A stretch of 31,127 bases of DNA from JAAZFE01 sp034005635 (lineage in GTDB: Bacteria > Verrucomicrobiota > Kiritimatiellia > CAIQIC01 > Lenti-01): positions 1-31,127 of the forward strand of contig JAVEUJ010000010.1 in the NCBI GenBank assembly GCA_034005635.1. Direction: 5' to 3'. The notes below the pieces were generated by a model. It saw only the letters and a list, made by a program, of their open reading frames with translations, was not told where the DNA came from and made no database searches. This document shows, one piece after another, positions 21,227-29,615 of this stretch. Numbering within the stretch: the stretch's first letter is position 1; every line of letters starts with the position of its first letter. The translations under genes and the position numbers were made by a program.

Positions 21227-24200
21227 ATGAACTCACTTTACCTTTCCCTTCGCCGGATGGCTGTCATCCCGGTCTGCCTCACCCTCTGGATGGCGCTCGC
21301 CTCCACCACCCACGCTCAGGACGAGCGCGGCTACCGGGGCCGCTGGAACGACTGGAACTACATACCGATGGCGCTGGATCACGGCGCCTGGCGCGTCACC
21401 ATCCAGGCCATCGAAAAGAACGACAACAATTTTAAAATCGCCAGCGAAGATTGGTCGAACGAGTGGACTCACGATGCGCCCCTCTCGCTCGCCCAGATCG
21501 GCACCGCCTACGCTGAGGGATCGAATACGGAAATCGAGGCCACCCCGGGCCGCTTCTACACCTTCGCCATGGACGACGTGGATTATGGCACGGACGGCCG
21601 GATGATCGTTCAGGAAACCGAAAACGAACCAATAGAACTCGTTTCCGTCACGCACACCGTGGGCGAAAGTAATGCCACGGCAACCATCCAAACCTCGGCT
21701 ACTCCCAGCCCCAGCGAGAAAATTTTCCTGCGCACCACGACCGACAACTGGACTTCGTCGGCCTTCACCGAAGCCTCCGGCTCCGGCACCAATTGGTCGG
21801 CCGTCATCGCTCACGAATCCACCGATGCCGGAAAAACTTGTACCTATTACGCCCTCACCACCACCGTTACCGACCCGGCTCATGCTGATGCGGAACTCCA
21901 GACCCTCCGCTGGAACGACAACGCCGGCGTCGGCTATTCCTATCTCGTCCCCGGCGAGCCCCCGCCCGCGCAGATTTATATCAACGAAGTCCTCTCCTCT
22001 AACGACTCCAGCGAGCAGGATGAGGATGGCGATTATTCCGATTGGCTTGAACTCTACAACTCCGGTACCACGGCCGTGGATTTGACTGGCTGGGGACTCT
22101 CCGACAGCTATTCGAGCCCGTTCAAATGGACGTTCGGCGACGTGACGATCCAAGCCGGCGAGTTCCTGGTGGTCTGGGCCTCGAGCAAGAATCGCCCGGC
22201 CATCACCAATGGCAACCAGCTTCACTCCAATTTCGCCATCAGCGCCGGCGGTGAGGAACTCATCCTGACTCAGCCCGACGGCACCCGTATGGATGAGTTC
22301 GTGCCCATCGCCATCCCCACCGACTTCTCGCTCGGTCGCCAGCCGGATGCCACCGGCCCCTGGAAATATTTCAGCAACCACACACCCGGTGCCGCCAACC
22401 TCGGCACGGGCTACGACTCCATCCTCCCCCCGCCCACCTTCTCTGTTGCCGGCGGTTTCTTCACCACCAACGTCGCGCTTGACCTGTCCACGGTGGAAAC
22501 CGGTGCTGTTGTCCGCTACACCCTCGATGGCTCCGAGCCCACCGAATCTTCGCCTATTTTCACCAACACCCTCTCGCTGGGCAGCAAGGCAGGCACACCC
22601 AACGATCTCTCCGAGATCCCGACCAATTTCGACACCAATCCTGGCCCCCCCTACTACGAAGGCTGGGAGCCGCCCGCCGGTGAAGTCTTCAAGTTCCATG
22701 TGGTGCGCGCATGCACCTTCAAAGCCGGCTCCTTAACCAGCCCCGCCCTCACCCAGTCCTACCTGGTCGATGCCGCTGGCACCAATCGCTACTCTCTGCC
22801 CGTCATCTCCATCGCCACCGACAAGGCCAACCTGTTCGACGACGACATCGGCATTTACACCCCCGTCAACGACAACATGCTGCAATCGGGCAAGGCCTGG
22901 GAGCGGCCGGGCAGTATCGAATTCTTCGAGCCCGGCGGCGAGTTGGCCTTCAGCGGCCCCATCGGCATCCGTCTGCACGGCAACACCACCCGCACTCGCC
23001 CGCGCAAGGCGTTGCGCATCTATGCCCGCGGGTCCGCTCCCTTCGAGTATCAAATCTTCCCCGACAAGCCCGTCGCCAAATTCGATACCTTCATCCTGCG
23101 CAACGGCGGCAACGACTGGGGCAACGGCGTCATCCGTGATCTCTACCTGCAATCGCTGACCGCCAACACCAGCCTCGATCATCAATCCGGCCGCCCCGTC
23201 CTCGTCTTCCTCGATGGCGAATACTGGGGCCTCCACGACCTGCGCGACCGCTTCGATGACGGCTATATCGAGCACCATTACGGCCTGAAAGAAGATGAAT
23301 TCGTCCAGGTCGAAATCGACCGCACCACCCTTACCCCGAACATCCCCATCTATGACCGCGGCAACGAGGAACTGGGTGGCGATTTTTCTGATCTGTTAAA
23401 TTATGTGGGTGCCCATGACCTCGCCAATCCCACTAACTACGCCGCCGTCCAGGACCGCCTCGACACCGACAGCTTCATCGATTTTTATCAGGCCAATATC
23501 TTCTTCGCCAATACGGATTGGCCCGGCAACAACGTCCGCATTTGGCGATCCGTCGCCACCAACCGCGTCGCGGGTGCCCCGCCCCGCCACGATGCCCGCT
23601 GGCGCTTCATGCTCTACGATACCGATTTCGGATTCGGCCTCGATTTTGTCTATGTCCCAGGCAGCTCGAACTTCGCTTTCAACGACGAGCGTGATTTCGG
23701 CACCTTCGCCCAACAGGACACTCTGGCCTTTGCCGCCAATGCCGACGAGTCCGGGGCCTACTGGTCCAACCATCCGGAAGCGACCATGCTGTTCCGCCGC
23801 CTGCTGGACAACCCCGGTTTCCGGCAAACGTTCGTGACCCGCTTCTGCGACCAGCTCAATACGGCCTATTCCCGCGCGCACGTCACCAACCGCTGGGCGC
23901 AATGGGTCGGCGTCGTCGCTCCCGAAATGGACGAGCATGTCCACCGTTGGCGCCAACCGACCGACTGGTCCTACGAGTGCGACCGCATCCGTTCCTTTGG
24001 CGAGCAGCGCACCACCGCCGTCTGGGGCCACGTCCGAAATTACTTTGGCCTGGCCGCGCCGGTGAATCTGACGCTCGCCGTGACCAACGCGGCCGCCGGC
24101 TTCATCCGCGTCAACGCGCTCGATCTCGACACCGGCTCCGCCGGTTTCAACGGCTATCCGTGGACCGGTTCCTACTTCACCAACTTTCCCGTGACGCTGG

Positions 24201-25654
24201 CAGCACAGGCCCGCACCGGCTACCGGTTTGTTGAGTGGCGCCAGAATGGCGAACCCTTCGATACCAACCCCGAGATCGAGGTCATCCTCACGTCGGCCAC
24301 CGCACTGGAAGCGGTCTTCGAAACCGATCCCGCCCCGGTCGTCATCGCACCCATCGGCTTCCAAAACCTAATCGAAGGCACCCCCGCCGTGACTTTCGAT
24401 TTGAATGCGGTGTTTGCCGATCCCGAAGGCGCATCCCTGACATTCGACGCGGCATCCGACGACCCCGCACTGGTGTCAGTGGTCTTGGATGGCTCCACGC
24501 TATCCGTGACGCCGCTGCGGCGCGGCGGGGCCACCCTCACCCTCACTGCCACCGATGGCAACAATCCGCCGGTCACCCATGCCTTCCGCGTACTAATTCA
24601 TCCTGCTGCCCACGTCCTTAAAAACAATGCCTTCCGCTTCAGCGAATGGGACCCCGCCCAGCCTGAAAAGACCTACCCCGAACACATGCTCTTTTTGCAA
24701 AGCGACCAAGACGATCCGGCCCTCGCTGCGCCCCTGCTCTATCCCTATTTCATCGCCCACGACGACTACCATGCCGACGACGCCGACAAGATCGGCTTCC
24801 CCTACCAGTTGACCGGCCGCACACGCCTGAACGGACTCGGCACCAATGGCATCGCCTTCATCAATACCGGCCGCGGCCGCGATCTCGGCGGCGCCCTGCT
24901 TGCGCTGGACACCCGCGGCGTCACCAACGCCCCCATCACTTGGCTCGGCGGCACCGTCCTGCCCAATGTGCGCGTTTATGCCATCCGCCTTCAGTATCGC
25001 GTCGGCCGCACGAACGACTTTGCCGATGTCCTCGATGGCGCCGGACAGCCCGTTGAATACGCGCGCAATGAAAGCACGGGGCACCACCAGCCACGCGGCC
25101 CTGTCCTGCTGCCCGCCGACGCCCTCGGCCAGGAATACATCCAACTCCTCTGGCGCTACTACCTCGTCTCCGGGACCAAGAGCGCCCGCGCCCAGCTCCG
25201 TCTCGACGATATCCAAGTGGCCAACCGCCTCGCCGGCTTCTCCGCCTGGCAACTCGGCGAATTCACGCCGGCGGAAATCGCCGATCCCGCCGTCAGCGGC
25301 CTCCTCGCCGAAACCGGCGGCATTCCCAACCTGCTGCGCTACGCCCTCGGTCTCGGCCGCACTGACGACCCATCATCAGCCCAGCCTACTGCAGAGGTTC
25401 TCGAGGGCACCTGCACCTTCCGCCACCGCGCCCTGCTGAACCCCGACAGCGGCGTCACCTATTCCATCGAATCCGCCACCAACCTGCCCCACCACGTTTG
25501 GTCCCCCGCGGAAATCGGTACCGACCTGATCTTTCGCAGTTTCAACTTCAATGGCGACGGCCTGACGGCCACCGTTGAATACGAACTCTCCGAAGACCTC
25601 CTCCTCGCCCCCCGCTACCTCCGCCTCAAAATCTCAACCGGGGTCAGCCCTTGA
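21227..25654 (+). CDS. Large secreted LTD/CotH-kinase multidomain protein
   Basis: Exported protein of 1475 residues. A Sec signal peptide ends near residue 31 (ASTTHA-QD). Domain order: two beta-rich modules (about 32-245); lamin-tail domain (about 247-390, INEVLSSNDSSEQDEDGDYSDWLEL); chitobiase-like beta module (VVRYTLDGSEPTESSPIF, about 425); CotH-like kinase (about 525-800, with GIRLHGNTTR, YWGLHDLRDRFDDG and YDTDFGFG); InlB-like repeat (GYRFVEWRQNGE); cadherin-like domain (about 1040-1125); and a terminal region of unknown fold. CotH enzymes are atypical kinases that phosphorylate secreted proteins; the DRF and DTD acids here could serve ATP and metal binding. No PEP-CTERM tail is present. 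The gene stands alone; its last four codons and stop lie in a 26-bp repeat. Confidence 0.9.
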   Translation: MNSLYLSLRRMAVIPVCLTLWMALASTTHAQDERGYRGRWNDWNYIPMALDHGAWRVTIQAIEKNDNNFKIASEDWSNEWTHDAPLSLAQIGTAYAEGSNTEIEATPGRFYTFAMDDVDYGTDGRMIVQETENEPIELVSVTHTVGESNATATIQTSATPSPSEKIFLRTTTDNWTSSAFTEASGSGTNWSAVIAHESTDAGKTCTYYALTTTVTDPAHADAELQTLRWNDNAGVGYSYLVPGEPPPAQIYINEVLSSNDSSEQDEDGDYSDWLELYNSGTTAVDLTGWGLSDSYSSPFKWTFGDVTIQAGEFLVVWASSKNRPAITNGNQLHSNFAISAGGEELILTQPDGTRMDEFVPIAIPTDFSLGRQPDATGPWKYFSNHTPGAANLGTGYDSILPPPTFSVAGGFFTTNVALDLSTVETGAVVRYTLDGSEPTESSPIFTNTLSLGSKAGTPNDLSEIPTNFDTNPGPPYYEGWEPPAGEVFKFHVVRACTFKAGSLTSPALTQSYLVDAAGTNRYSLPVISIATDKANLFDDDIGIYTPVNDNMLQSGKAWERPGSIEFFEPGGELAFSGPIGIRLHGNTTRTRPRKALRIYARGSAPFEYQIFPDKPVAKFDTFILRNGGNDWGNGVIRDLYLQSLTANTSLDHQSGRPVLVFLDGEYWGLHDLRDRFDDGYIEHHYGLKEDEFVQVEIDRTTLTPNIPIYDRGNEELGGDFSDLLNYVGAHDLANPTNYAAVQDRLDTDSFIDFYQANIFFANTDWPGNNVRIWRSVATNRVAGAPPRHDARWRFMLYDTDFGFGLDFVYVPGSSNFAFNDERDFGTFAQQDTLAFAANADESGAYWSNHPEATMLFRRLLDNPGFRQTFVTRFCDQLNTAYSRAHVTNRWAQWVGVVAPEMDEHVHRWRQPTDWSYECDRIRSFGEQRTTAVWGHVRNYFGLAAPVNLTLAVTNAAAGFIRVNALDLDTGSAGFNGYPWTGSYFTNFPVTLAAQARTGYRFVEWRQNGEPFDTNPEIEVILTSATALEAVFETDPAPVVIAPIGFQNLIEGTPAVTFDLNAVFADPEGASLTFDAASDDPALVSVVLDGSTLSVTPLRRGGATLTLTATDGNNPPVTHAFRVLIHPAAHVLKNNAFRFSEWDPAQPEKTYPEHMLFLQSDQDDPALAAPLLYPYFIAHDDYHADDADKIGFPYQLTGRTRLNGLGTNGIAFINTGRGRDLGGALLALDTRGVTNAPITWLGGTVLPNVRVYAIRLQYRVGRTNDFADVLDGAGQPVEYARNESTGHHQPRGPVLLPADALGQEYIQLLWRYYLVSGTKSARAQLRLDDIQVANRLAGFSAWQLGEFTPAEIADPAVSGLLAETGGIPNLLRYALGLGRTDDPSSAQPTAEVLEGTCTFRHRALLNPDSGVTYSIESATNLPHHVWSPAEIGTDLIFRSFNFNGDGLTATVEYELSEDLLLAPRYLRLKISTGVSP

Positions 25655-25664
25655 ATCTTGAATT
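25639..25664 (+). repeat. 26-bp direct repeat, downstream copy
   Basis: Identical to 21104-21129. It contains the CotH-protein stop codon (TGA 25652-25654) and its last bases overlap the stop codon of the convergent phosphatase gene (25663-25665), so one repeat forms a tail-to-tail junction. Confidence 0.85.
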
Positions 25665-26151
25665 ACGTATCAGGCCCCAGCTCGCCATGTTCGGCGAGAT
25701 GCAGCAGTAAGTCTCCCAACGCCTGCACCAATTCGTCGCGCGTGTGCCGATAGGCATCCGCTGAAAATCCAAACGGGTCCGCCACATCCGCCGCCGGTCC
25801 CGGGCCAAAACTATTGAGCAACTGCACCTTGTCTTTTGCCTCTGGGAATCGCTGATTAATTTCACGTAGATGCCCGCCAGTCATCGCCAGAATGAGGTCC
25901 GCCTCCTCTACCAGTTCCCGCGACAGTTTGCGCGAACGGTGAGCGGAAATATCTACGCCGATTTCCTGCATGACCTCGATGGCCTCGGACGCAGCAGTGC
26001 CTCCATCCCAGGCGGCCACCCCGGCCGACTCCGCCTGCCACCCCTTGCCCGCCAGCTTATGATTCAGCCACCCCTCCGCCATCGGGCTCCGGCAGGTGTT
26101 TCCCGTACACACCACCAGCACTTTCTTCTTCAGGCTGTCCGGATTTCCCAT
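25663..26151 (-). CDS. Low-molecular-weight protein phosphatase, possibly arginine-specific
   Basis: LMW-PTP family phosphatase of 162 residues. The P-loop CTGNTCRSPMAEG (Cys15 nucleophile, Arg21) and the general acid in VADPFG (Asp125) are intact. The P-loop has Thr at the position (Thr19) that in the protein-arginine phosphatase YwlE replaces the bulkier residue of tyrosine phosphatases. Phospho-arginine or phospho-tyrosine are therefore both possible substrates. No McsB-like arginine kinase is nearby. AGGAG within a heptad repeat serves as SD for the ATG at the 26151 end. It is convergent with the CotH gene. Confidence 0.88.
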   Translation of the reverse strand: MGNPDSLKKKVLVVCTGNTCRSPMAEGWLNHKLAGKGWQAESAGVAAWDGGTAASEAIEVMQEIGVDISAHRSRKLSRELVEEADLILAMTGGHLREINQRFPEAKDKVQLLNSFGPGPAADVADPFGFSADAYRHTRDELVQALGDLLLHLAEHGELGPDT

Positions 26152-26152
26152 T

Positions 26153-26180
26153 CTGACTCCTGACTTCTGAATTCTGGCTT
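26153..26180 (+). repeat. Heptanucleotide tandem repeat
   Basis: Four diverged 7-bp units: CTGACTC, CTGACTT, CTGAATT, CTGGCTT. It fills the short gap between the phosphatase and proS and, on the minus strand, supplies the AGGAG that precedes the phosphatase start. Confidence 0.7.
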
Positions 26181-26185
26181 CTTCT

Positions 26186-27751
26186 TTAATACGACTTTGC
26201 CATCAGCACCCGCTGTGCGCTAGGCCTGCCCGTTAGGATGCACGAGCCCGGCCCGCGTCCTGCCTCGGGAATCTGGTCCGCGAACGGCAAACAGCGAATG
26301 CTCGTCTCGAACCGTTTGGCCATGGTGTCTTCGTCTTCGCGCGTGCCAGCCCAGTGGACCCACGCAAATCCGCCGCCGTCACCTTTACAAAATGCCTCAT
26401 AGTCTTCAATCGTGTCGATGATCCGCGTCTTTTTAGCGCGCATCGTCCGGGCCCGCTCCAACAGTTCCCGCTGCAGAGTCTGCATCAGCGCCGGCATCCC
26501 CGCAATCGCCTCGGCCCGCGGTACGAACTGCTTCTTGCGCTTGCGCAGCTCCTGTTCGGTCTCGCCGTCCTGCTCGATCACGAACCGCCGCACCACGCAC
26601 AGCGAGCCCTTGTCCAAGTCGCGCGGACCGACCTCAATGCGCACCGGCACACCCTTGCGCTCCCACTCATAGTACTTCGCGCCCGGCTGCATTCCTTCGC
26701 GATCGTCCACCTTCACGGCCAACCCCTGCGCCCGCAACTCAGTCGCCACGGCCTGGGCCTCGGTCGTCGTCCGCTCCTGCTCCTCCGGCGTCTTATAGAT
26801 CGGCACAATCACCACGTGGATCGGCGCCAGCTTCGGGGGCAGAATCAGTCCGTTATCGTCGGAGTGCGTCATAATCAGCGCACCCACCAACCGCGTAGAG
26901 ACGCCCCAGCTCGTGGCATGCACGTATTCAAGTTGGCCGTCTTTGTTGAGAAACTTCACGTCTGCACTCTTGGCAAAGTTCTGCCCCAAGTAATGGCTAG
27001 TGCCCATCTGCAGTGCCTTGCCATCCTGCATCATGCCCTCAATGCATTGCGTATCGATGGCTCCCGCAAACCGCTCGCCTTCGGTTTTGTGGCCACATAC
27101 CACCGGCACCGCCATCACATTTTCTGCCACTTCGGCATAGACCGCCAGCATCTTCGACACCTCTTCGCGCGCCTCGGCTTCTGTCGCGTGCGCCGTATGC
27201 CCTTCCTGCCAGAGGAATTCAGCCGTGCGCAAAAATAGCCGCGTGCGCATCTCCCAACGGACCACGTTGGCCCACTGGTTGATCAGCAGTGGCAGATCGC
27301 GATAGCTTTGGATCCAGTTTTTGTATTGCGCCCAGATGATCGTCTCGCTCGTCGGCCGCACCACCAGCGGCTCCTCCAGCTTCGAGTCCGGGTCCACGGT
27401 CACTTTGCCGTCGATCGACTTCAACCGGTAATGCGTCACCACCGCGCATTCCTTGGCAAACCCCGCCGCGTGCTCCTCTTCCTTCGCCAGCATCGACAGC
27501 GGAATGAACAGCGGAAAGTAGGCATTCACATGCCCCGTCGCCTTGAAGCGGTCATCCAACTCCCGCTGCAGTTTCTCCCAGATCGCATACCCGTGTGGCT
27601 TGATCACCATGCACCCGCGCACCGACGAATGGTCCGCCAAGTCCGCGCGCTTCACGACATCGAGGTACCACTGCCCGTAGTCCGCCGCCCGCGTCGTGAT
27701 GCCATCCGAGGCTGTCGCGGGCTGGTTTTGCTGCTTCTGTTGATTGCTCAT
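26186..27751 (-). CDS. proS: Prolyl-tRNA synthetase, archaeal/eukaryotic-type
   Basis: Class II synthetase that charges tRNA-Pro, 521 residues. It lacks the editing insertion (INS) of the common bacterial ProRS and has the short archaeal-type layout. Motif 1 is near YFPLFIPLSML. Motif 2 is RWEMRTRLFLRTAEFLWQEG and motif 3 is GVSTRLVGALIMTHSDDNG. The anticodon-binding domain follows (HVVIVPIY onward), and a C-terminal zinc-domain-like region ends with Tyr, as in that family. AGGAG lies 7 nt before ATG 27749-27751. It should lack Ala-tRNA-Pro editing in cis. Confidence 0.96.
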   Translation of the reverse strand: MSNQQKQQNQPATASDGITTRAADYGQWYLDVVKRADLADHSSVRGCMVIKPHGYAIWEKLQRELDDRFKATGHVNAYFPLFIPLSMLAKEEEHAAGFAKECAVVTHYRLKSIDGKVTVDPDSKLEEPLVVRPTSETIIWAQYKNWIQSYRDLPLLINQWANVVRWEMRTRLFLRTAEFLWQEGHTAHATEAEAREEVSKMLAVYAEVAENVMAVPVVCGHKTEGERFAGAIDTQCIEGMMQDGKALQMGTSHYLGQNFAKSADVKFLNKDGQLEYVHATSWGVSTRLVGALIMTHSDDNGLILPPKLAPIHVVIVPIYKTPEEQERTTTEAQAVATELRAQGLAVKVDDREGMQPGAKYYEWERKGVPVRIEVGPRDLDKGSLCVVRRFVIEQDGETEQELRKRKKQFVPRAEAIAGMPALMQTLQRELLERARTMRAKKTRIIDTIEDYEAFCKGDGGGFAWVHWAGTREDEDTMAKRFETSIRCLPFADQIPEAGRGPGSCILTGRPSAQRVLMAKSY

Positions 27752-27776
27752 GTTTAACTCCTAAAATCTAAAACGC

Positions 27777-27817
27777 TTTAACGCAAGAGACGCAAACGAC
27801 GCAAAAATTCGCAAGCG
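27777..27817 (+). repeat. CGCAA-rich tract, left flank of GxxExxY pseudogene
   Basis: TTTAACGCAAGAGACGCAAACG then ACGCAAAAATTCGCAAGCG. It is built of repeated CGCAA units and mirrored, inverted, by the tract at 28204-28304. It ends 6 bp before the pseudogene stop codon. Confidence 0.7.
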
Positions 27818-27823
27818 CCAATC

Positions 27824-28203
27824 TTACAAACCATTCACCACCCGGTGAATTCCATCTTTCACAAATTTCTCGCCAAAATTAATAATCAATCCAAGTTTTA
27901 ATCCAGATATTCTCAGATAGGTTAACACTTGAGTCTCAAAGATAGCATCTACTCCGTGGTGGCCTTGCATTCCACGACAACATTTCCTTCAACCAATAAA
28001 TCCAATCTCAAGGGCGATCCCAACTTTTGCCCCTTGTAAACAATTGGAACCGTCGCCTGCCGCTGGACCTTCAGGTCTCTCTTTTCTAATTCCCATGCCA
28101 ACGCTTCTTCATAGACACTTTCCAAAAGTCCCGGTCCACCCAGCGTTCGGTGCACTTCGATCGCGCACTCATACACCATCCGGCTGACCTCATTCTCTGT
28201 CAT
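27824..28203 (-). pseudogene. Frameshifted GxxExxY family gene
   Basis: From ATG 28201-28203 the frame reads MTENEVSRMVYECAIEVHR, then GPGLLESVYEEAL and RLDLLVEGNVVVECKA, all the family landmarks. It then stops after 84 codons at 27949-27951. The expected continuation is present in another frame (VDAIFETQVLTYLR, GLKLGLIINFGEKF, ending VVNGL with stop at 27824-27826). A single 1- or 2-base indel near 27950-27960 therefore breaks the gene. Rejoined, it would be about 125 residues, full length. A sequencing error is possible. It is related to the intact gene at 2449-2847 and is likewise flanked by inverted tracts. Confidence 0.85.
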
Positions 28204-28304
28204 TTTCCCTTTGCGTCTCTTGCCTTCGGCTGTTGGGCTGTTCTCCTTCCCATCCCATCCGGCGTTTGCGTTTCTTTTGCGACTCTTGCGCCCTTTGCGT
28301 TAAA
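28204..28304 (-). repeat. CGCAA-rich tract, right flank of GxxExxY pseudogene
   Basis: On the minus strand the outer part (28262-28304) is TTTAACGCAAAGGGCGCAAG then repeated CGCAAA units, matching the left tract. An inner part (28204-28223) has GAGACGCAAAGGG immediately before the start codon. The segment GGCTGTTSGGCTGTTCTYC occurs at 28228 and again at 28306, so the flank itself is partly duplicated in 78-bp steps. Confidence 0.65.
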
Positions 28305-28327
28305 TGGCTGTTCGGCTGTTCTTCTTC

Positions 28328-29590
28328 TCACATATTCTTCGCGATAGCGTTTCCAAACTCAGAGCACGTCACTTCTTGCGCCCCCGCCATCAGTCGCGCG
28401 AAGTCGTAGGTCACCACTTTCTGGTCGATGGTCTTCTCCACGGCCGCGATGATCAAGTCCGCTGCCTCGGTCCAGCCCAAGTAGCGGAACATCATCTCGC
28501 CGGAAAGGATCAGCGATCCCGGATTCACCTTGTCGAGATTTGCGTACTTCGGCGCCGTCCCATGCGTCGCCTCAAATATTGCGCAGCCCGTATCGTAATT
28601 GATGTTGGCCCCCGGCGCGATTCCGATACCGCCGACGCAAGCCGCCAGCGCATCCGATATGTAGTCGCCATTCAGGTTCAACGTTGCGATCACGTCGTAT
28701 TCCTCCGGGCGCGTCAATATTTGCTGCAAGAACGCATCGGCAATCACATCCTTCACCACCAGCCTGCGCCCGGTTTTCTCGTCGGCGATCTCATGCCACG
28801 GCCCGCCATCCAGCGGCTTGGCCTCAAACTCGTCGCGCGCGGTTGCATAACCCCAGTCGCGGAATGCCCCCTCCGTATATTTCATGATGTTGCCCTTGTG
28901 GACCAGCGTCACACTTCTGCGCCCATTGGCCAGCGCATAGCGGATCGCCGCCCGTACCAGCCGCCGCGTCCCTTCCTCGCTTACCGGCTTGATCCCGATC
29001 CCTGAGCTGCCCGGGAAACGGATTTTTGTCACGCCCATTTCCTGCTGCAAAAAATCGATGACCTTTTTGACCTCCGGCGTCCCCGCCGCCCACTCGATCC
29101 CGGCATAAATGTCCTCTGCATTCTCGCGGAAGATCACCATGTTTGTTTTATCCGGACTCTTCACTGGACTGGGCACCCCCGTGAACCAGCGCACCGGCCG
29201 CTGGCAGACATACAAGTCCAACTCCTGCCGCAGCGCCACATTCAAACTGCGGATGCCCCCCCCCACGGGCGTTGTCAGCGGGCCCTTGATCGACACCAGA
29301 TAATCCCGGCACGCGGCAAGCGTCTCCGCCGGCAGCCAGGTATTCGCTCCATAGACCGCGTTAGCTTTCTCGCCCGCATAAATTTCCATCCACGCCACGC
29401 GCCGCTTGCCGCCGTAGGCCTTTTCCACTGCCGCGTTCCAGACCACCATGGCTGCGCGCGTGATATCTGGCCCCGTCCCATCGCCTTCGATGAACGGCAG
29501 AATCGGACGATCCGGCACTGCTAGGCGACCATCTGCACCCAATGTTATTTTCTGCCCGTTCGCCGGCACCTGGATTCTGCTCTCGCTCAT
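28328..29590 (-). CDS. icd: NADP-dependent isocitrate dehydrogenase
   Basis: TCA-cycle enzyme that oxidises and decarboxylates isocitrate to 2-oxoglutarate; 420 residues, like E. coli Icd. The substrate loop RSLNVALRQELDLYVC has Ser115, the position phosphorylated by AceK in enterics. Metal ligands lie in NLNGDYISDALA. HGTAPKYANLDKVNPGS carries Lys348 and Tyr349, the pair that contacts the NADP 2'-phosphate, so NADP is the expected cofactor. AAAGGA lies about 8 nt before ATG 29588-29590. Its upstream region contains the four-copy TTCCA-N5-TGGAA array, which may influence its expression. Confidence 0.97.
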   Translation of the reverse strand: MSESRIQVPANGQKITLGADGRLAVPDRPILPFIEGDGTGPDITRAAMVVWNAAVEKAYGGKRRVAWMEIYAGEKANAVYGANTWLPAETLAACRDYLVSIKGPLTTPVGGGIRSLNVALRQELDLYVCQRPVRWFTGVPSPVKSPDKTNMVIFRENAEDIYAGIEWAAGTPEVKKVIDFLQQEMGVTKIRFPGSSGIGIKPVSEEGTRRLVRAAIRYALANGRRSVTLVHKGNIMKYTEGAFRDWGYATARDEFEAKPLDGGPWHEIADEKTGRRLVVKDVIADAFLQQILTRPEEYDVIATLNLNGDYISDALAACVGGIGIAPGANINYDTGCAIFEATHGTAPKYANLDKVNPGSLILSGEMMFRYLGWTEAADLIIAAVEKTIDQKVVTYDFARLMAGAQEVTCSEFGNAIAKNM

Positions 29591-29615
29591 GTTGTCATCC
29601 TTTCAAAAGTCGATT

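Noticed and set aside
21233..22699. 488-codon open frame on the minus strand opposite the CotH gene
   Set aside because: Gly/Val-rich composition follows from GC-rich codon positions of the plus-strand gene; no signal, domain or SD. The plus frame has clear domains.
23396..24364. 322-codon minus-strand frame opposite the CotH kinase region
   Set aside because: Same reason: an antisense shadow without recognisable motifs.
27949..28203. Programmed frameshift making full-length GxxExxY
   Set aside because: No slippery heptamer or downstream structure is evident at the break; a plain indel or sequencing error is simpler.
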